A DNA stretch of 29,321 nt from Ascoidea asiatica (GCA_001600695.1 BCKQ01000020.1:97826-127146), one strand, 5' to 3'; shown: positions 9,713 through 18,518, numbered from the stretch's first letter. Translations and numbers: made by a program. Notes: generated by a model not told the origin, from the sequence alone.

Positions 9713-11542
9713 TTAATTATTTTCAGTTACATTCTCAACAACATTCTTAATATCTTTTTTAATATCTTTTTTATTTAATAATCTTTTCTCATTTCTTTGA
9801 TTTTGTCTTTGATTTTGTTGTTTTTTAAATTCTTCTTCTTCAATTTCACTTAATTCAATTTTTTCATTTAATTTTTCATTTAAAATTTTAATTTCTTCAT
9901 TAATTTTATTTAATTTATTATTAATTTTTAATAAATTATTATCTGTAAATTTTTTATCATTTTTATTAAATTCTTCATATTTTAAAATTAATTCTTTAAT
10001 AATTTTCTCACTTTCTTCTTTTGATAATGGTACTGTAATATTTAATTCACTTAATTTAATTAAAATATCTGGTTCTAAAGTAAATTTAGAATTCGAAATT
10101 TTATTTGATTCTTTATTATTAACATTATTATCAATTATATTATTATTATTATTATTATTATTATTTTGTTTATTATGTTTTTTAAATTTTTTACCTTTAT
10201 TTTTTGAACCTTTAAAAAATTCTTCATCTTTTTTCTTAAAAACTTGAAAATTTTCTGGAATTTCAATTTTTCTTTCAATTTTATTAATTTTATCAACTGA
10301 AGAATCTTCTTTTAATAAAATTTCATTACCATTACCAATTCCATTACCAATTCCATTACCAATTCCATTATTAATACCATTATTAATACCATTAATATTA
10401 GAAATTTTATCAAATTTAATAAAATTAGGTAATTCATCATTTGATTTATTTAAAATTTTAAAAAAATATTTTATTAAAATTTTAATATTTAAAATTTCAT
10501 TATAAAATGCACCTTGATTTAAATTTAAATTTAATTCATTATCTAAAATTTTTTTCTTTAAATTTAATTCATTTAATTTTATTAAAATTTTTTCATTTTT
10601 AATATTATTTTTTTTTTCAATTAATAAATTTTTTCTAAAATTTTCAAAATTTAAATTAAATAAATTAAATTCATTATTTAATTCATTATATAAAATTTTT
10701 TTTTCATTTTGAATTAATTTTCTTTTATCAAATAAAATTTTTTTTTTATCATATTTTAAATTATTAAATTCATTTAATTTATTTAAAATTTCTTTAATTT
10801 TATTAAATTCTTTTAAAATTTCTTTTGAATTATTTTTTTCAAGATAATTATTTAATTCAATTTTTAATAATTTAATTTTTTCTTGATTTAAATTAATTTT
10901 ATTTTGAAAAATTTCAAATTTATTAAAATCTTTTTTAAATTTATTTATTGAAGAAATTTCTTTTAAAATTTTTTTTTCTTCAACAATTTTTAAATTTTCA
11001 TTATTAATTTTATTTTCTAAATTAATAATTTTTAAATTAATTTCATTAATTGAATTAAATTTAAAAAAATTTAAATTTTTTTTTTTAAAATTTAATAAAT
11101 TTATTAATTCAATTTTTAAAATTGAATCAATTTTTTTAATTTCTTCAAAAATTTTATTCTTAAAAAATTTTATCTCATTTTGTTTTTTTTGTAAAAAATT
11201 AAGTTTTTCTCTTAATTTAATTTTATCATCATTTGAATATGAATTTAAATTGTTATCATTGTTATCAAGATTATTTTCATTATCAATATTTTCAATTTCA
11301 TTATTAATTTTTTTTAAATCATTATCTAAATTTGAAATTTTTAATTTAATTAAATTTACTTTTTTTTGATGTTGATCTTTATCAGGAGATTTAATAAATT
11401 TTTTATTTAATTTTAAATTTTTTATTGTTTCTAATAATGAATCATCATAATTTTCATTATTATTATAATTACCATTATCATTATCATCATCATCATAATC
11501 CACAAAGGATTTAATCTTTTTGTTATTATTATTACCTGACAT
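9713..11542 (-). CDS. BFR1: BFR1 family polysome/ER-associated coiled-coil protein
   Basis: A 609-residue protein dominated by Lys/Glu/Asn/Leu heptad-like coiled coil from about residue 60 to 340, with Asn/Gly spacers. Three landmarks match S. cerevisiae Bfr1. One is a VEEKKILKEISSINKF-like segment, matching VQEKLLVKEMQSLNKL. The second is a Lys-rich linker KGKKFKKHNK. The third, near residue 485, is KFTLEPDILIKLSELNITVP, matching KFTLEP...LAELDVTVP of Bfr1. The tail is again coiled coil and basic. Bfr1 binds mRNA and polysomes with Scp160 and is tied to ER secretion and nuclear segregation. The protein is longer than the roughly 470-residue S. cerevisiae protein, mainly from an acidic Asp/Asn N-terminus, a repeated NGIGNGIG run (about 390) and a poly-Asn run (about 465). 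The ATG at 11542 is the first in frame. Extreme AT codon use is normal for this genome. Confidence 0.88.
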   Translation of the reverse strand: MSGNNNNKKIKSFVDYDDDDNDNGNYNNNENYDDSLLETIKNLKLNKKFIKSPDKDQHQKKVNLIKLKISNLDNDLKKINNEIENIDNENNLDNNDNNLNSYSNDDKIKLREKLNFLQKKQNEIKFFKNKIFEEIKKIDSILKIELINLLNFKKKNLNFFKFNSINEINLKIINLENKINNENLKIVEEKKILKEISSINKFKKDFNKFEIFQNKINLNQEKIKLLKIELNNYLEKNNSKEILKEFNKIKEILNKLNEFNNLKYDKKKILFDKRKLIQNEKKILYNELNNEFNLFNLNFENFRKNLLIEKKNNIKNEKILIKLNELNLKKKILDNELNLNLNQGAFYNEILNIKILIKYFFKILNKSNDELPNFIKFDKISNINGINNGINNGIGNGIGNGIGNGNEILLKEDSSVDKINKIERKIEIPENFQVFKKKDEEFFKGSKNKGKKFKKHNKQNNNNNNNNNIIDNNVNNKESNKISNSKFTLEPDILIKLSELNITVPLSKEESEKIIKELILKYEEFNKNDKKFTDNNLLKINNKLNKINEEIKILNEKLNEKIELSEIEEEEFKKQQNQRQNQRNEKRLLNKKDIKKDIKNVVENVTENN

Positions 11543-12218
11543 ATTTAATTGAATTTATTAATAATCTTTTTTAACATAATTGATTCATACAATTGAATAT
11601 CTTTTACTCTTTTACTCTTTTACTCTTTTCATTTACTCAAATTCATTATTATTATTATTATTATCACAGTTATCATCATCACAGTTATTACTTTTATTTA
11701 TTTCAGTTTAAAAAGCCACGTATATTAAAAGATAAAATAAAAGTGAAAAAAAAGAAGCAGCCACGAAAGCAGCCAATCAGAATCGAGAACGCAGCACCAG
11801 CCTTAGAAAAGAGGTTACGGCTAAAAAACAAAATGTGGCTGTTTCCCGTTTAGGTAATTGTGCGAGTAGTTTCCGGGTAGTCAATTACGAGGTGTACAAG
11901 TCGGGTTCGGTCGAGCTTGGTCGGATTTGATTGTGGTTTTTATGTCTTTTTTTGGATGAACATGTGGGGGATGACAGTTACTTTATAGGACAACCACTGT
12001 CCTAAACAGTTCCAAAAAGTATTAATTTAATTATATCATTAAAATTTAAATTATTTCATAATATTTTGAAGATTTAAATATGAATATAAGTAAGTAAGTA
12101 AGTAATAAGTAAGATAAATCATTAAGAAATGTTAAATGTTTAATGGTTAGATAAAAAAGGAATTGAAGTAAATGAAGAGATGAAGTAAGGAGAATATTTT
12201 AATAATTGATTAATAAGA
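11543..12218. other. BFR1 upstream region with GC-richer island
   Basis: About 11710-11960 is unusually GC-rich and probably the BFR1 promoter. It contains AAGCCACGTA, GCAGCCACGAAAGCAGCC, TTTCCCG, TTTCCGGGTAG and several TCGG motifs. A perfect inverted repeat TAGGACA-5 nt-TGTCCTA lies at 11986-12004, nested with GACAGT/ACTGTC. The plus frame across 11593-11853 is His/Tyr/Phe low complexity running into this island and I do not call it. An AAGT tetramer run sits at about 12086-12113. The rest is the 3' flank of the Gly-rich gene. Confidence 0.55.
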
Positions 12219-12473
12219 TTAATAACCACCTTGGCCACCTTGACCTCCAAAACCTCCTTGGTTTCCACCTTGATTACCATGACCACCTTGGTTTCCACCA
12301 GGACCACCTTGTCCACCTGGACCTCCTTGATTACCACCAAAACCTCCTTGGTTTCCACCTGGACCACCTTGGTTTCCACCTTGATTACCATGACCACCTT
12401 GGTTTCCACCTTGTCCACCTGGACCACCATGACCACCTGGACCACCATGATGAGAGAAAGGATTATGAACCAT
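12219..12473 (-). CDS. Small Gly/Gln/Asn-rich protein
   Basis: An 84-residue protein beginning MVHNPFSHHGG and continuing as tandem GGNQGG, GGPGG, GGHGNQGG and GGFGGQGG units to a terminal GGY. There is no signal peptide, membrane helix or catalytic motif. The Gly codons are a mix of GGT and GGA, and the low complexity gives open frames in all other phases, so those are shadows. This frame is preferred because its ATG stands alone upstream, its composition is a coherent Gly-rich repeat and it ends naturally. Such sequences occur as intrinsically disordered or phase-separating tails and in small stress-related yeast proteins, but I cannot assign a function. An extensive promoter-like island lies upstream (12865-13190). 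It may be a repeat remnant rather than a gene. Confidence 0.6.
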   Translation of the reverse strand: MVHNPFSHHGGPGGHGGPGGQGGNQGGHGNQGGNQGGPGGNQGGFGGNQGGPGGQGGPGGNQGGHGNQGGNQGGFGGQGGQGGY

Positions 12474-12556
12474 TATGAATAAAGATTATTTGAATTGAAT
12501 TGAATTGAGTTAAATCTAGTATGAATATAGATTTTATTATTATATATATAGTTTAA

Positions 12557-12596
12557 TTATTATATTATATTATATTATATTATATTATATTATATT
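12557..12596. repeat. TATAT pentamer microsatellite
   Basis: Eight or so tandem copies of TTATA in the upstream region of the Gly-rich gene. Confidence 0.9.
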
Positions 12597-12873
12597 AAGA
12601 AGATAAAGAATATAATGGAATTTATCTTTAATTTATATTAATAATTTAATATAAATCTAATTTCACCTCATCTCATCTCATTTAATTTAAATCAATTATA
12701 CTATTAAAGAATTATATGAAAATATTAAATTAAATAATAACAACATAAATATTTTAAGTGGCGTTAAAGAAATTTTTATTTATTTTTTATTCTATAATGA
12801 TAAAGAATGATTATGATGATATTATTGGTTTAAATATTATTAATATATAAATATAATAAAATATTGAAAATTT

Positions 12874-12898
12874 CGGTGTTTGTGGAAATGGAACACCG
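12874..12898. promoter_or_regulatory. Perfect 7-bp inverted repeat
   Basis: CGGTGTT and AACACCG separated by 11 nt, in a GC-richer patch 400 bp upstream of the Gly-rich gene. CGG half-sites in inverted orientation are typical of Zn2Cys6 regulators; assignment here is inference. Confidence 0.4.
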
Positions 12899-13182
12899 TG
12901 ACACTGAAAATAAGAATCCCGAAATGAAACAGGCATAAAACTGGTCAATCATAGACATGGATTAAATGTTGACTTCTTTGACTTCATTTTTTGAGCCTCT
13001 TTTAAGTATTATTTAAATAAATGTTAAAATCATAACTTATTATAAATGTATCAGCCACGCATTTTAGCCACGCATTGCTTTTTTCAAATCACAACGTAAT
13101 AGTATGCAATGCAATGCAATGGTATGCAATGCAATGGTATGCTGCATCATTTCCGACCTTCCGACCTTCCAGGTTTACAAAA

Positions 13183-13189
13183 CGGGTAA
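13183..13189. promoter_or_regulatory. Reb1-type site near the tRNA gene
   Basis: CGGGTAA (complement TTACCCG), the core of the general regulatory factor Reb1, lies about 50 bp beyond the tRNA 3' end. In yeasts such sites bound chromatin domains or terminate transcription. One copy only, so chance is possible. Confidence 0.4.
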
Positions 13190-13238
13190 TAAAAAAATAT
13201 TAAAATATTAAATATTAAAGAATATATTAAAAAAAAGA

Positions 13239-13310
13239 CTCCGCGACGGGGAATTGAACCCCGGTCTACCACGCGACAAGCGGTAATTCTCGCCACTAAA
13301 CTATCACGGA
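13239..13310 (-). tRNA. tD(GUC): tRNA-Asp (GTC)
   Basis: A 72-nt intron-less tRNA on the minus strand. The acceptor arm TCCGTGA/TCGCGGA has one G-T pair. The T arm is CGGGG-TTCAATT-CCCCG. The anticodon arm ACCGC-TTGTCGC-GTGGT carries anticodon GTC (complement of 13275-13277), and the discriminator base is G. The sequence closely follows the S. cerevisiae tRNA-Asp(GUC) pattern. T-rich sequence follows the 3' end on the minus strand, suiting RNA polymerase III termination. Confidence 0.97.
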
Positions 13311-13646
13311 TTTTCCTTGTGTTGTTTTATTTGTTTTTAAAATTCAATCTCATACTAACAAAATACAAAATAGAAAAAAAACATATTTTTTAATTTCATT
13401 ACATTGAAGATAATTTTATTATGATTATATTTATGAAGTTCCTTTATTTTATATCAATTCATTAATTCAATAATGAAATTATTCATATATCAATAATAAA
13501 CAAAAATTAAAAATAAATTACAATAATCACAATTCAATAATATTATAAATTCTAATATTCAGGTTTTTAAAACTTATCTTCAATTAATTAATTAATCATT
13601 TAATCATTTAATCATTTAATCATTTAATCAATTAATCAATTATAAA
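13311..13646. other. Intergenic region between tRNA and broken family gene
   Basis: AT-rich with an octamer repeat ATCATTTA at about 13593-13630 directly before the start codon at 13647. A TACTAAC at about 13353 has no donor or exons around it. No gene is seen. Confidence 0.5.
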
Positions 13647-14479
13647 ATGAAATCATTATTTTCAAATATAAAAGAAATAAATAATAATAAAAATAAAAAT
13701 AAAAATAATAATAATGATTTAAATGATGATAATGAAAATATTAATGAAAATATTAATTTTGGAAGATCATTAACAAATAAATTAACAAATTCATTTAAAA
13801 AAAATAAAAAAACAATAATTTATACTAATAATTCTATAATTAATTCTATAAATAATTCTATAATTAATAATAAACAAAAATCTAAATTTCCTTTAAAATT
13901 AGCTAATAAGAATAAAAGTTCACTTCATTCAAATGAAAAGTTATTTAAAGAATTAATAAAAGATAATAAAGAATCTTTGAAATTGAATAATAAAAATATA
14001 ATATTTTTTCAAAAAGATAAAAAATTTGGGAAAATTATTTATATTAAAGATAATTATAATAATTTTTTAAATGTAAATAAATTAAATGATAATGATTTAA
14101 TAAAAATTAATCAAGAATGTAGAATTGATTTTTTATTTTATAGATATAAAATATATTATAAATTAAAAAATTTAAATTCATATCAATTTTTAGATTTATC
14201 AAATATTAATCAATTTAATTTATGTAATAATTTTATATTTCAACAAATTTTATGATTTATAAAAATCAAAATTATGATAAAAATAATAATTGTTTTAAAA
14301 TTATTTTAGATCATTTTGATAGAGAATATTTATTTTCAATTCCAGTAACTAAATTAAATAAAATGGTAATTAATAATGTATTTACAAAACTGTTATATGA
14401 TAATTTTAAAAAAGATAATAAAAAGAAATATAATGATAATGGATCATTTATTCTTCAATTTTTTATTTCTTCTTTATAA
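13647..14479 (+). pseudogene. Broken copy of an unnamed Asn-rich family
   Basis: Two frames overlap by ATGA. The first (13647-14255, 202 codons) has an Asn/Lys-rich N-terminus and then CRIDFLFYRYKIYYKLKNLNS. The second (14252-14479) carries DREYLFSIPVTKLNKMVINN and ends FFISSL. Both motifs occur in the same order in the intact gene at 22617-23600 (FLFFRYKIYY at about residue 78, EREYLFSIPITKL at about 275). In that gene about 180 residues separate them; here only about 60 do. The copy has therefore lost much of the middle and changed frame. Its last 200 bp are nearly identical to the relic at 21840-22053. Function of the family is unknown. It could still express a 202-residue protein, but I treat it as degenerate. 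Confidence 0.72.
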
Positions 14480-14496
14480 ATCTTTAAAGTACTTTG
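14283..14496 (+). repeat. 214-bp duplication (copy 1)
   Basis: Matches 21840-22053 (minus strand) over 214 bp with about six substitutions and no gaps that I can see. It covers the 3' end of the family reading frame and about 17 bp after the stop. Beyond that point similarity resumes after an insertion of about 50 bp (GATATTCCTCAAATA, then ACTTTATTATCAAT). Confidence 0.85.
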
Positions 14497-15475
14497 TATA
14501 TAATTTTATTATAATTGAAATTATTCTTTGTTTTCATTCTTTGATATTCCTCAAATATACTTTATTATCAATATTTCAATTACTCAGTAAACTTTCAAGG
14601 ATCATAAAATATTGAAAAGCTATCAATTCAGTTTTTACTGTTAGATATATTTCAGAATGAGTTTGACAATTCTTTATCAATTTTTCACAACCACTGCCAA
14701 CAAATCCTTGGGAAATTCCCAAATCGAATACTTTCCCAATTGCAATCCCGGGCCAAGTCACGAAACTTCGGGAAGTTCCGTTCTGTTTTCCGGGAAGGTC
14801 TGGTTCGGGGTTCTGTTTCGGGTCTGTTTTTGTACCCGCGCAAAAGCCCACGTTTCTGAAACTCGAATCGGGAACGGAATTGCGCGGGTCGCAAACTGAG
14901 TGTGTTTCCCGATAGCACGGGTCTGCACCATAACGTTACCATTCATTTCCTGAATTTTGTGAGAATTTTTGCTTTATATATTTTTTGAATTGAATATTCA
15001 AATATTTTAAAGAAAGAAATATGTAAATTTTGAAGAATTTAATTATTATGATGATTCATTAAAAATTCTCTTTGAAGATTATTTTTTATTTTTGCATTAA
15101 ATGGCATCAATTGATGTTAATTTTTTTTTTTTTTATTAAGTAGAATTTAAAAATTTAAGATTATCGAAGTTATCGATTATTCTTTATTGAATAATTCTTT
15201 AAAAAATTTATTAATTTCTCTCAGGTGTCTCTGTCTTATCAGTTTATCAACTGATAACATATTTAATTTTATTGTTTAAAGGGACATCTCATGGTTAAAA
15301 ATATTTATTTTTATTTTGAATAAGTTTATTGAATTATGACTAAATTATAATTTATCAAACTTTTATTTGAATTGAATTGGAATATAAATAGTTTATGAAG
15401 TTTTTGAATTGAATAGATATAATAATATGAAATTAATTATTTAATTATCAAAATTATCAAATTTATATTTTCAAA
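14497..15475. other. Region upstream of the PMU1-like gene with GC-rich palindromic island
   Basis: About 14700-14950 is the most GC-rich stretch in the window and is full of TTCGGG, TTCCCG and CCCGGG. It contains TTGGGAAATTCCCAA (14708-14722), CGGGAAGTTCCG (about 14769), and a perfect 10-bp inverted repeat ACCCGCGCAA (14834-14843) and TTGCGCGGGT (14880-14889). Open frames on both strands here reflect composition; none resembles a known protein. It is probably an upstream activating region for the gene at 15476, or a structural element. About 14950-15475 is AT-rich with no feature except poly-T. Confidence 0.55.
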
Positions 15476-16510
15476 ATGACAAAAGATTATATTAAACTTC
15501 ATTCAGATTATGATATAAATGAAACAAAAATTCCAACTGAAAAAGATAGATTAGATTATTATAATGAATTAAATAAATTAAAAAATATTAAAGATTTAAA
15601 TACAAATAAATTTAAAAGACCATGGGAATTTGAAATTATTCATGGGTTTTTTAAACAAAGTGATTTAAATACAGATACTTTTAATTTTAATTATCTTGAT
15701 CCAAATAATAATTTTGGTTTAATTAAAAAATTATCATGGAAAATTTTAAAAGAAAAAATAATTGAATTAAATTTAAATTCTTCAAAATTTATTCAATATA
15801 AATTAATTTTTTTTGCAAGACATGGTGAAGGTTATCATAATAAAGGTATTGAAAAATATGGTTTAAAAATTTGGAATGAAAAATATTCTCATTTATATGG
15901 TGATAATGAATTTATTTGGGGTCCAGATCCTGAATTAACTGATTTAGGTTTAAAACAAATAAAATTAAATGAAATTGCATGGAAATTAAATTTAAAAAAT
16001 GGTTGTCCATATCCTGATGCATTTTATGTTTCACCTTTTAAAAGATCTTGTCAAACTTTATTAGGAACTTTTGAAAATATAAATATTGAAAGAAATAATA
16101 ATAATAATAATAATAAAAAATTTGAAGTAATTATTAAAGAAGATTTAAGAGAAACTATTGGAGTTTCATTTTGTGATAAAAGATCTTCAAAAAAATTAAT
16201 TTCAAAAAATTTTTCAAAATTTGGTTTTAAATTTGAAAAAAATTTTCAAAATAATGATATTTATTTTAATGAAAATTATAGAGAAACTTTAATTGAACAA
16301 AGTTTAAGAGCAAATAATTTTTTAAATTATTTATTTGAAAAAGATTTAAATATTTTAAAATTTAATCAAGATTTATTTATAAATGTAACAAGTCATTCTG
16401 GAATGATAAAAGCATTTTTTAATGCTTTAAATCATAGAAATTTTTTAATTGATACTGGAGGAATGATACCTATTGTTGTTAAAGGAACAAGAAGAATTGA
16501 TGATTTATAA
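15476..16510 (+). CDS. PMU1: PMU1-like histidine phosphatase / phosphoglycerate mutase superfamily
   Basis: A 344-residue protein. The superfamily signature is FFARHGEG at residues 113-119 with nucleophile His116 and Arg115. A second phosphate-pocket Arg is Arg190 in SPFKRSCQT, the proton donor is probably Glu226 in EDLRET, and the second catalytic His is His307 in TSHSGM. The N-terminal 110 residues (including FKRPWEFEIIHGFF) and the insert GPDPELTDLG resemble the S. cerevisiae Pmu1 group, whose members act as phosphatases on small phosphorylated metabolites or lack a firmly known substrate. It is cytosolic by absence of targeting signals. A short poly-Asn run (207-213) is a local insertion. 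The ATG at 15476 is the first in frame. The gene converges on the disordered-protein gene at 16817. Gene-level orthology to PMU1 rather than a paralogue is inferred. Confidence 0.85.
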   Translation: MTKDYIKLHSDYDINETKIPTEKDRLDYYNELNKLKNIKDLNTNKFKRPWEFEIIHGFFKQSDLNTDTFNFNYLDPNNNFGLIKKLSWKILKEKIIELNLNSSKFIQYKLIFFARHGEGYHNKGIEKYGLKIWNEKYSHLYGDNEFIWGPDPELTDLGLKQIKLNEIAWKLNLKNGCPYPDAFYVSPFKRSCQTLLGTFENINIERNNNNNNNKKFEVIIKEDLRETIGVSFCDKRSSKKLISKNFSKFGFKFEKNFQNNDIYFNENYRETLIEQSLRANNFLNYLFEKDLNILKFNQDLFINVTSHSGMIKAFFNALNHRNFLIDTGGMIPIVVKGTRRIDDL

Positions 16511-16816
16511 TTTTATTTTATTTTTAAATTAATTAAATTTATATATTTTATTATTAAATTTTTATAAATAATAATACATACATTTTAATTACATTTTATT
16601 CATATTCTCTTTCATTATACTTTTTAGATCTCAGATTGAAAAGTATTCCAAAGATTACATTAACAAAGAAGTATTAATCTTAAACTTGAGAATTACTTGA
16701 GAATTTTGTTAAAACTTTTGAATTTATATTTTACCATAAAAATATATGTAATCAAATAATAAAGTAATCATACAATTATATAATATTATAATATATAATA
16801 TATAATTGAAGTTAAT
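16511..16816. other. Shared 3' flank of two convergent genes
   Basis: About 300 bp of AT-rich sequence holding both 3' ends, with AATAAA/TATATA-type polyadenylation context. No other feature is seen. Confidence 0.6.
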
Positions 16817-17866
16817 TTAATCATCATCATCTGAGTTGGAATCATCAGAATCTTCATCAGAATCTTGATTTATGAAATTATTTTTAATATTATTTGATTG
16901 ATTATCATTGAAAATAAGAATTCTTTTTGAATTTGAATTATTAACTGGTTTCATAATATCATTTATACTTAAACCTAAATTTATATCACTAAACATGTCA
17001 TATTTTAATTTATTTATAGTCTTATTATCATTAATATTATTTTCTACATCACAATCACTATCATCACTATCACTATCACTATCAATATCAATATTTTTAT
17101 TATTATTAGATATATTTTTATTAGTCGCTCGTAATAAATCATTTAATAAATTTTTTGGTTTAATTAATTTTTCATCAATTGAAAATTTTTTAATAAAACT
17201 TTTACCATTTTTATCAATTAATAATAAATCTTCATCTAAATTTATATTTTTTTTATTAAATTTATTAAATTTATTAAATTTATTATGTTTATTATTTAAA
17301 ATTGGAGGATTTTTAATATTTATTGAAGATATTATTTTAGATACTGGAGTATGTTCCTTAATGAAATGTTTACTATTATCTATCTTTGTATTTGTATTTA
17401 TATTTGTATTTACTTTTGTATTTGAATTTGTATTTGAATTTGAAATAATTGAAGAATTATTATATATATGACCTTTACCAATTGTATTTTTTTTTAAAGT
17501 TGTTGGAAAAAGTAATCTTTTTTTAATTAATTTTGAATTTATTGGAGATTTTTTTGGTGAAGGTAAATATAAATTATTTGATAAATTATTTGATAAATTA
17601 TTTGATAAATTAGTTTTTGAATTAAAATTTAAAAAAATTTGATCTTTTTGTAATTTTTTTGATTTTTTTTTAATATTATTATTATTATTATTAATATTAT
17701 TAATATTATTAATATTATATATATTATTTTTCTTTATTGGTGAATTTTCTGGTGTTATTGAAAATGAATTATTTTTATTATTTGAAGATATTAAAGAATT
17801 ATTAAATATATTTAAAGAATCATATCTTAATCTTGGAGGAGTTCTATTTTGTTTATTTTTACTCAT
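16817..17866 (-). CDS. Disordered acidic-tailed protein, possibly cell-cycle or nuclear
   Basis: A 349-residue low-complexity protein that I do not recognise. The N-terminus has TPPRLRYDSLNIF and SITPENSPIKK; then come PSPKKSP (about 100) and a basic KLIKKRLLFPTTLKK, and HTPVSK near 167. Several S/T-P sites next to Lys/Arg fit CDK or other proline-directed kinases. Four NLSN repeats lie near 85, and KFN repeats near 200. A more complex, probably conserved stretch runs from LDEDLLLIDKNGKSFIKKFSI to NLLNDLLRATN. An acidic SDSDSDDSD block near 265 and a DEDSDDSNSDDDD terminus follow. There is no membrane segment or enzyme motif. It is divergently arranged with HAC1 across a 927-bp promoter region. 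A nuclear, phosphorylated regulator is a guess. Confidence 0.75.
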   Translation of the reverse strand: MSKNKQNRTPPRLRYDSLNIFNNSLISSNNKNNSFSITPENSPIKKNNIYNINNINNINNNNNNIKKKSKKLQKDQIFLNFNSKTNLSNNLSNNLSNNLYLPSPKKSPINSKLIKKRLLFPTTLKKNTIGKGHIYNNSSIISNSNTNSNTKVNTNINTNTKIDNSKHFIKEHTPVSKIISSINIKNPPILNNKHNKFNKFNKFNKKNINLDEDLLLIDKNGKSFIKKFSIDEKLIKPKNLLNDLLRATNKNISNNNKNIDIDSDSDSDDSDCDVENNINDNKTINKLKYDMFSDINLGLSINDIMKPVNNSNSKRILIFNDNQSNNIKNNFINQDSDEDSDDSNSDDDD

Positions 17867-18169
17867 TTTAAATAATTTAATTTATGAAAAAAAGTATATG
17901 AAAGAATTGAATTAGATTTAAAAATCAAGGAAATAAAAGAAGCAGAAGCAGAAATAGAAATAGAAATAGAAATAGAAATAGAAGAAGATGAAGAAACAGT
18001 TTATCGAATATAATATAATGAATATAATTATAATAATAATTTATTATAAATGGTAAAAGTATCAAATTCAATTCAATATAATCAAATATAATCAAATAAT
18101 AATAAATAATAAGAAATGGTTTAAAATAAATATATTCAATTAATCGATTTCACGCATTCTCAGCACTAA
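17867..18169. other. Promoter side of the disordered-protein gene
   Basis: Contains a GAAATA hexamer repeat at about 17950-17985 and otherwise plain AT-rich sequence. A TTTCACGCATTCTC patch lies at about 18148. No gene is seen. Confidence 0.5.
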
Positions 18170-18490
18170 CAAATGTGGTCAAAGACGCGGGTTGTCCAAA
18201 AAAGGAAACACTGCCCAAAAGGGAAATACGTAAACAACAACAAAGAAAAAACGTGACTGAATGTAAACACCAGTCACATGACCACACGTGTGACCAGGAT
18301 TATTATAACTACGCCTTATGTGGCAGTGCAATTGATAGATTTGGAACACATGCGTGGCTAGTTGACCGTCCCGTGGTTTGGCCGTGTCACGTGCCTCGAG
18401 TTTTAACTCGCGGAATTTGGCGTTTCTGCTGCTCTGCTCACGTGGACGGGTCTGCGCTGCACGTGCGTGTTGACTTTGCCCCCTTTTTAT
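18170..18490 (+). promoter_or_regulatory. HAC1 upstream island with four CACGTG boxes
   Basis: A GC-richer island 300-620 bp upstream of HAC1. CACGTG occurs at 18285-18290 (inside the 10-bp palindrome CACACGTGTG), 18388-18393, 18439-18444 and 18460-18465. An extra ACGTGAC lies at about 18251. ATGCGTGGCT (about 18350) is the complement of AGCCACGCAT seen upstream of the Gly-rich gene. ACGTG is the core bound by Hac1 itself (UPRE-2 type) and also by Cbf1 and Pho4. HAC1 autoregulation is established in S. cerevisiae, so a similar loop is plausible here. The open frames on both strands across this island are not genes. Confidence 0.65.
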
Positions 18491-18518
18491 GATAAAAATC
18501 AACAAGTGTCCTCAATCA

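Larger units (their letters stand above)
12474..13238. other. Upstream region of the Gly-rich gene
   Basis: Contains a TATAT microsatellite (12557-12596). It also has an inverted repeat CGGTGTT-11 nt-AACACCG (12874-12898), AATCCCGAAA (about 12917), and AGCCACGCAT twice (about 13051 and 13066). A GCAATGCAATG short-period repeat lies at about 13104-13140, followed by a duplicated TTCCGACC (about 13151-13168). No gene is seen. Confidence 0.55.

Noticed and set aside
11593-11853. 86-codon plus ORF in the BFR1 upstream island
   Set aside because: Tyr/His repeats come from TTATTA/CATCAT microsatellites; overlaps the promoter island.
12140-12482. Other frames over the Gly-rich gene
   Set aside because: Low-complexity repeats leave all phases open; only the Gly-rich minus frame is coherent.
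12814-12910. Second C/D snoRNA candidate (ATGATGA ... CTGA)
   Set aside because: No terminal stem, and the sequence before CTGA is part of an inverted repeat and matches no rRNA segment I know.
13340-13380. TACTAAC followed by AG, possible intron
   Set aside because: No donor in range on the plus strand and no flanking coding sequence; the tRNA occupies the upstream side.
14576-14946. Several ORFs on both strands in the GC-rich island
   Set aside because: Explained by high G+C and few stops; no homology recognised, and all overlap each other.
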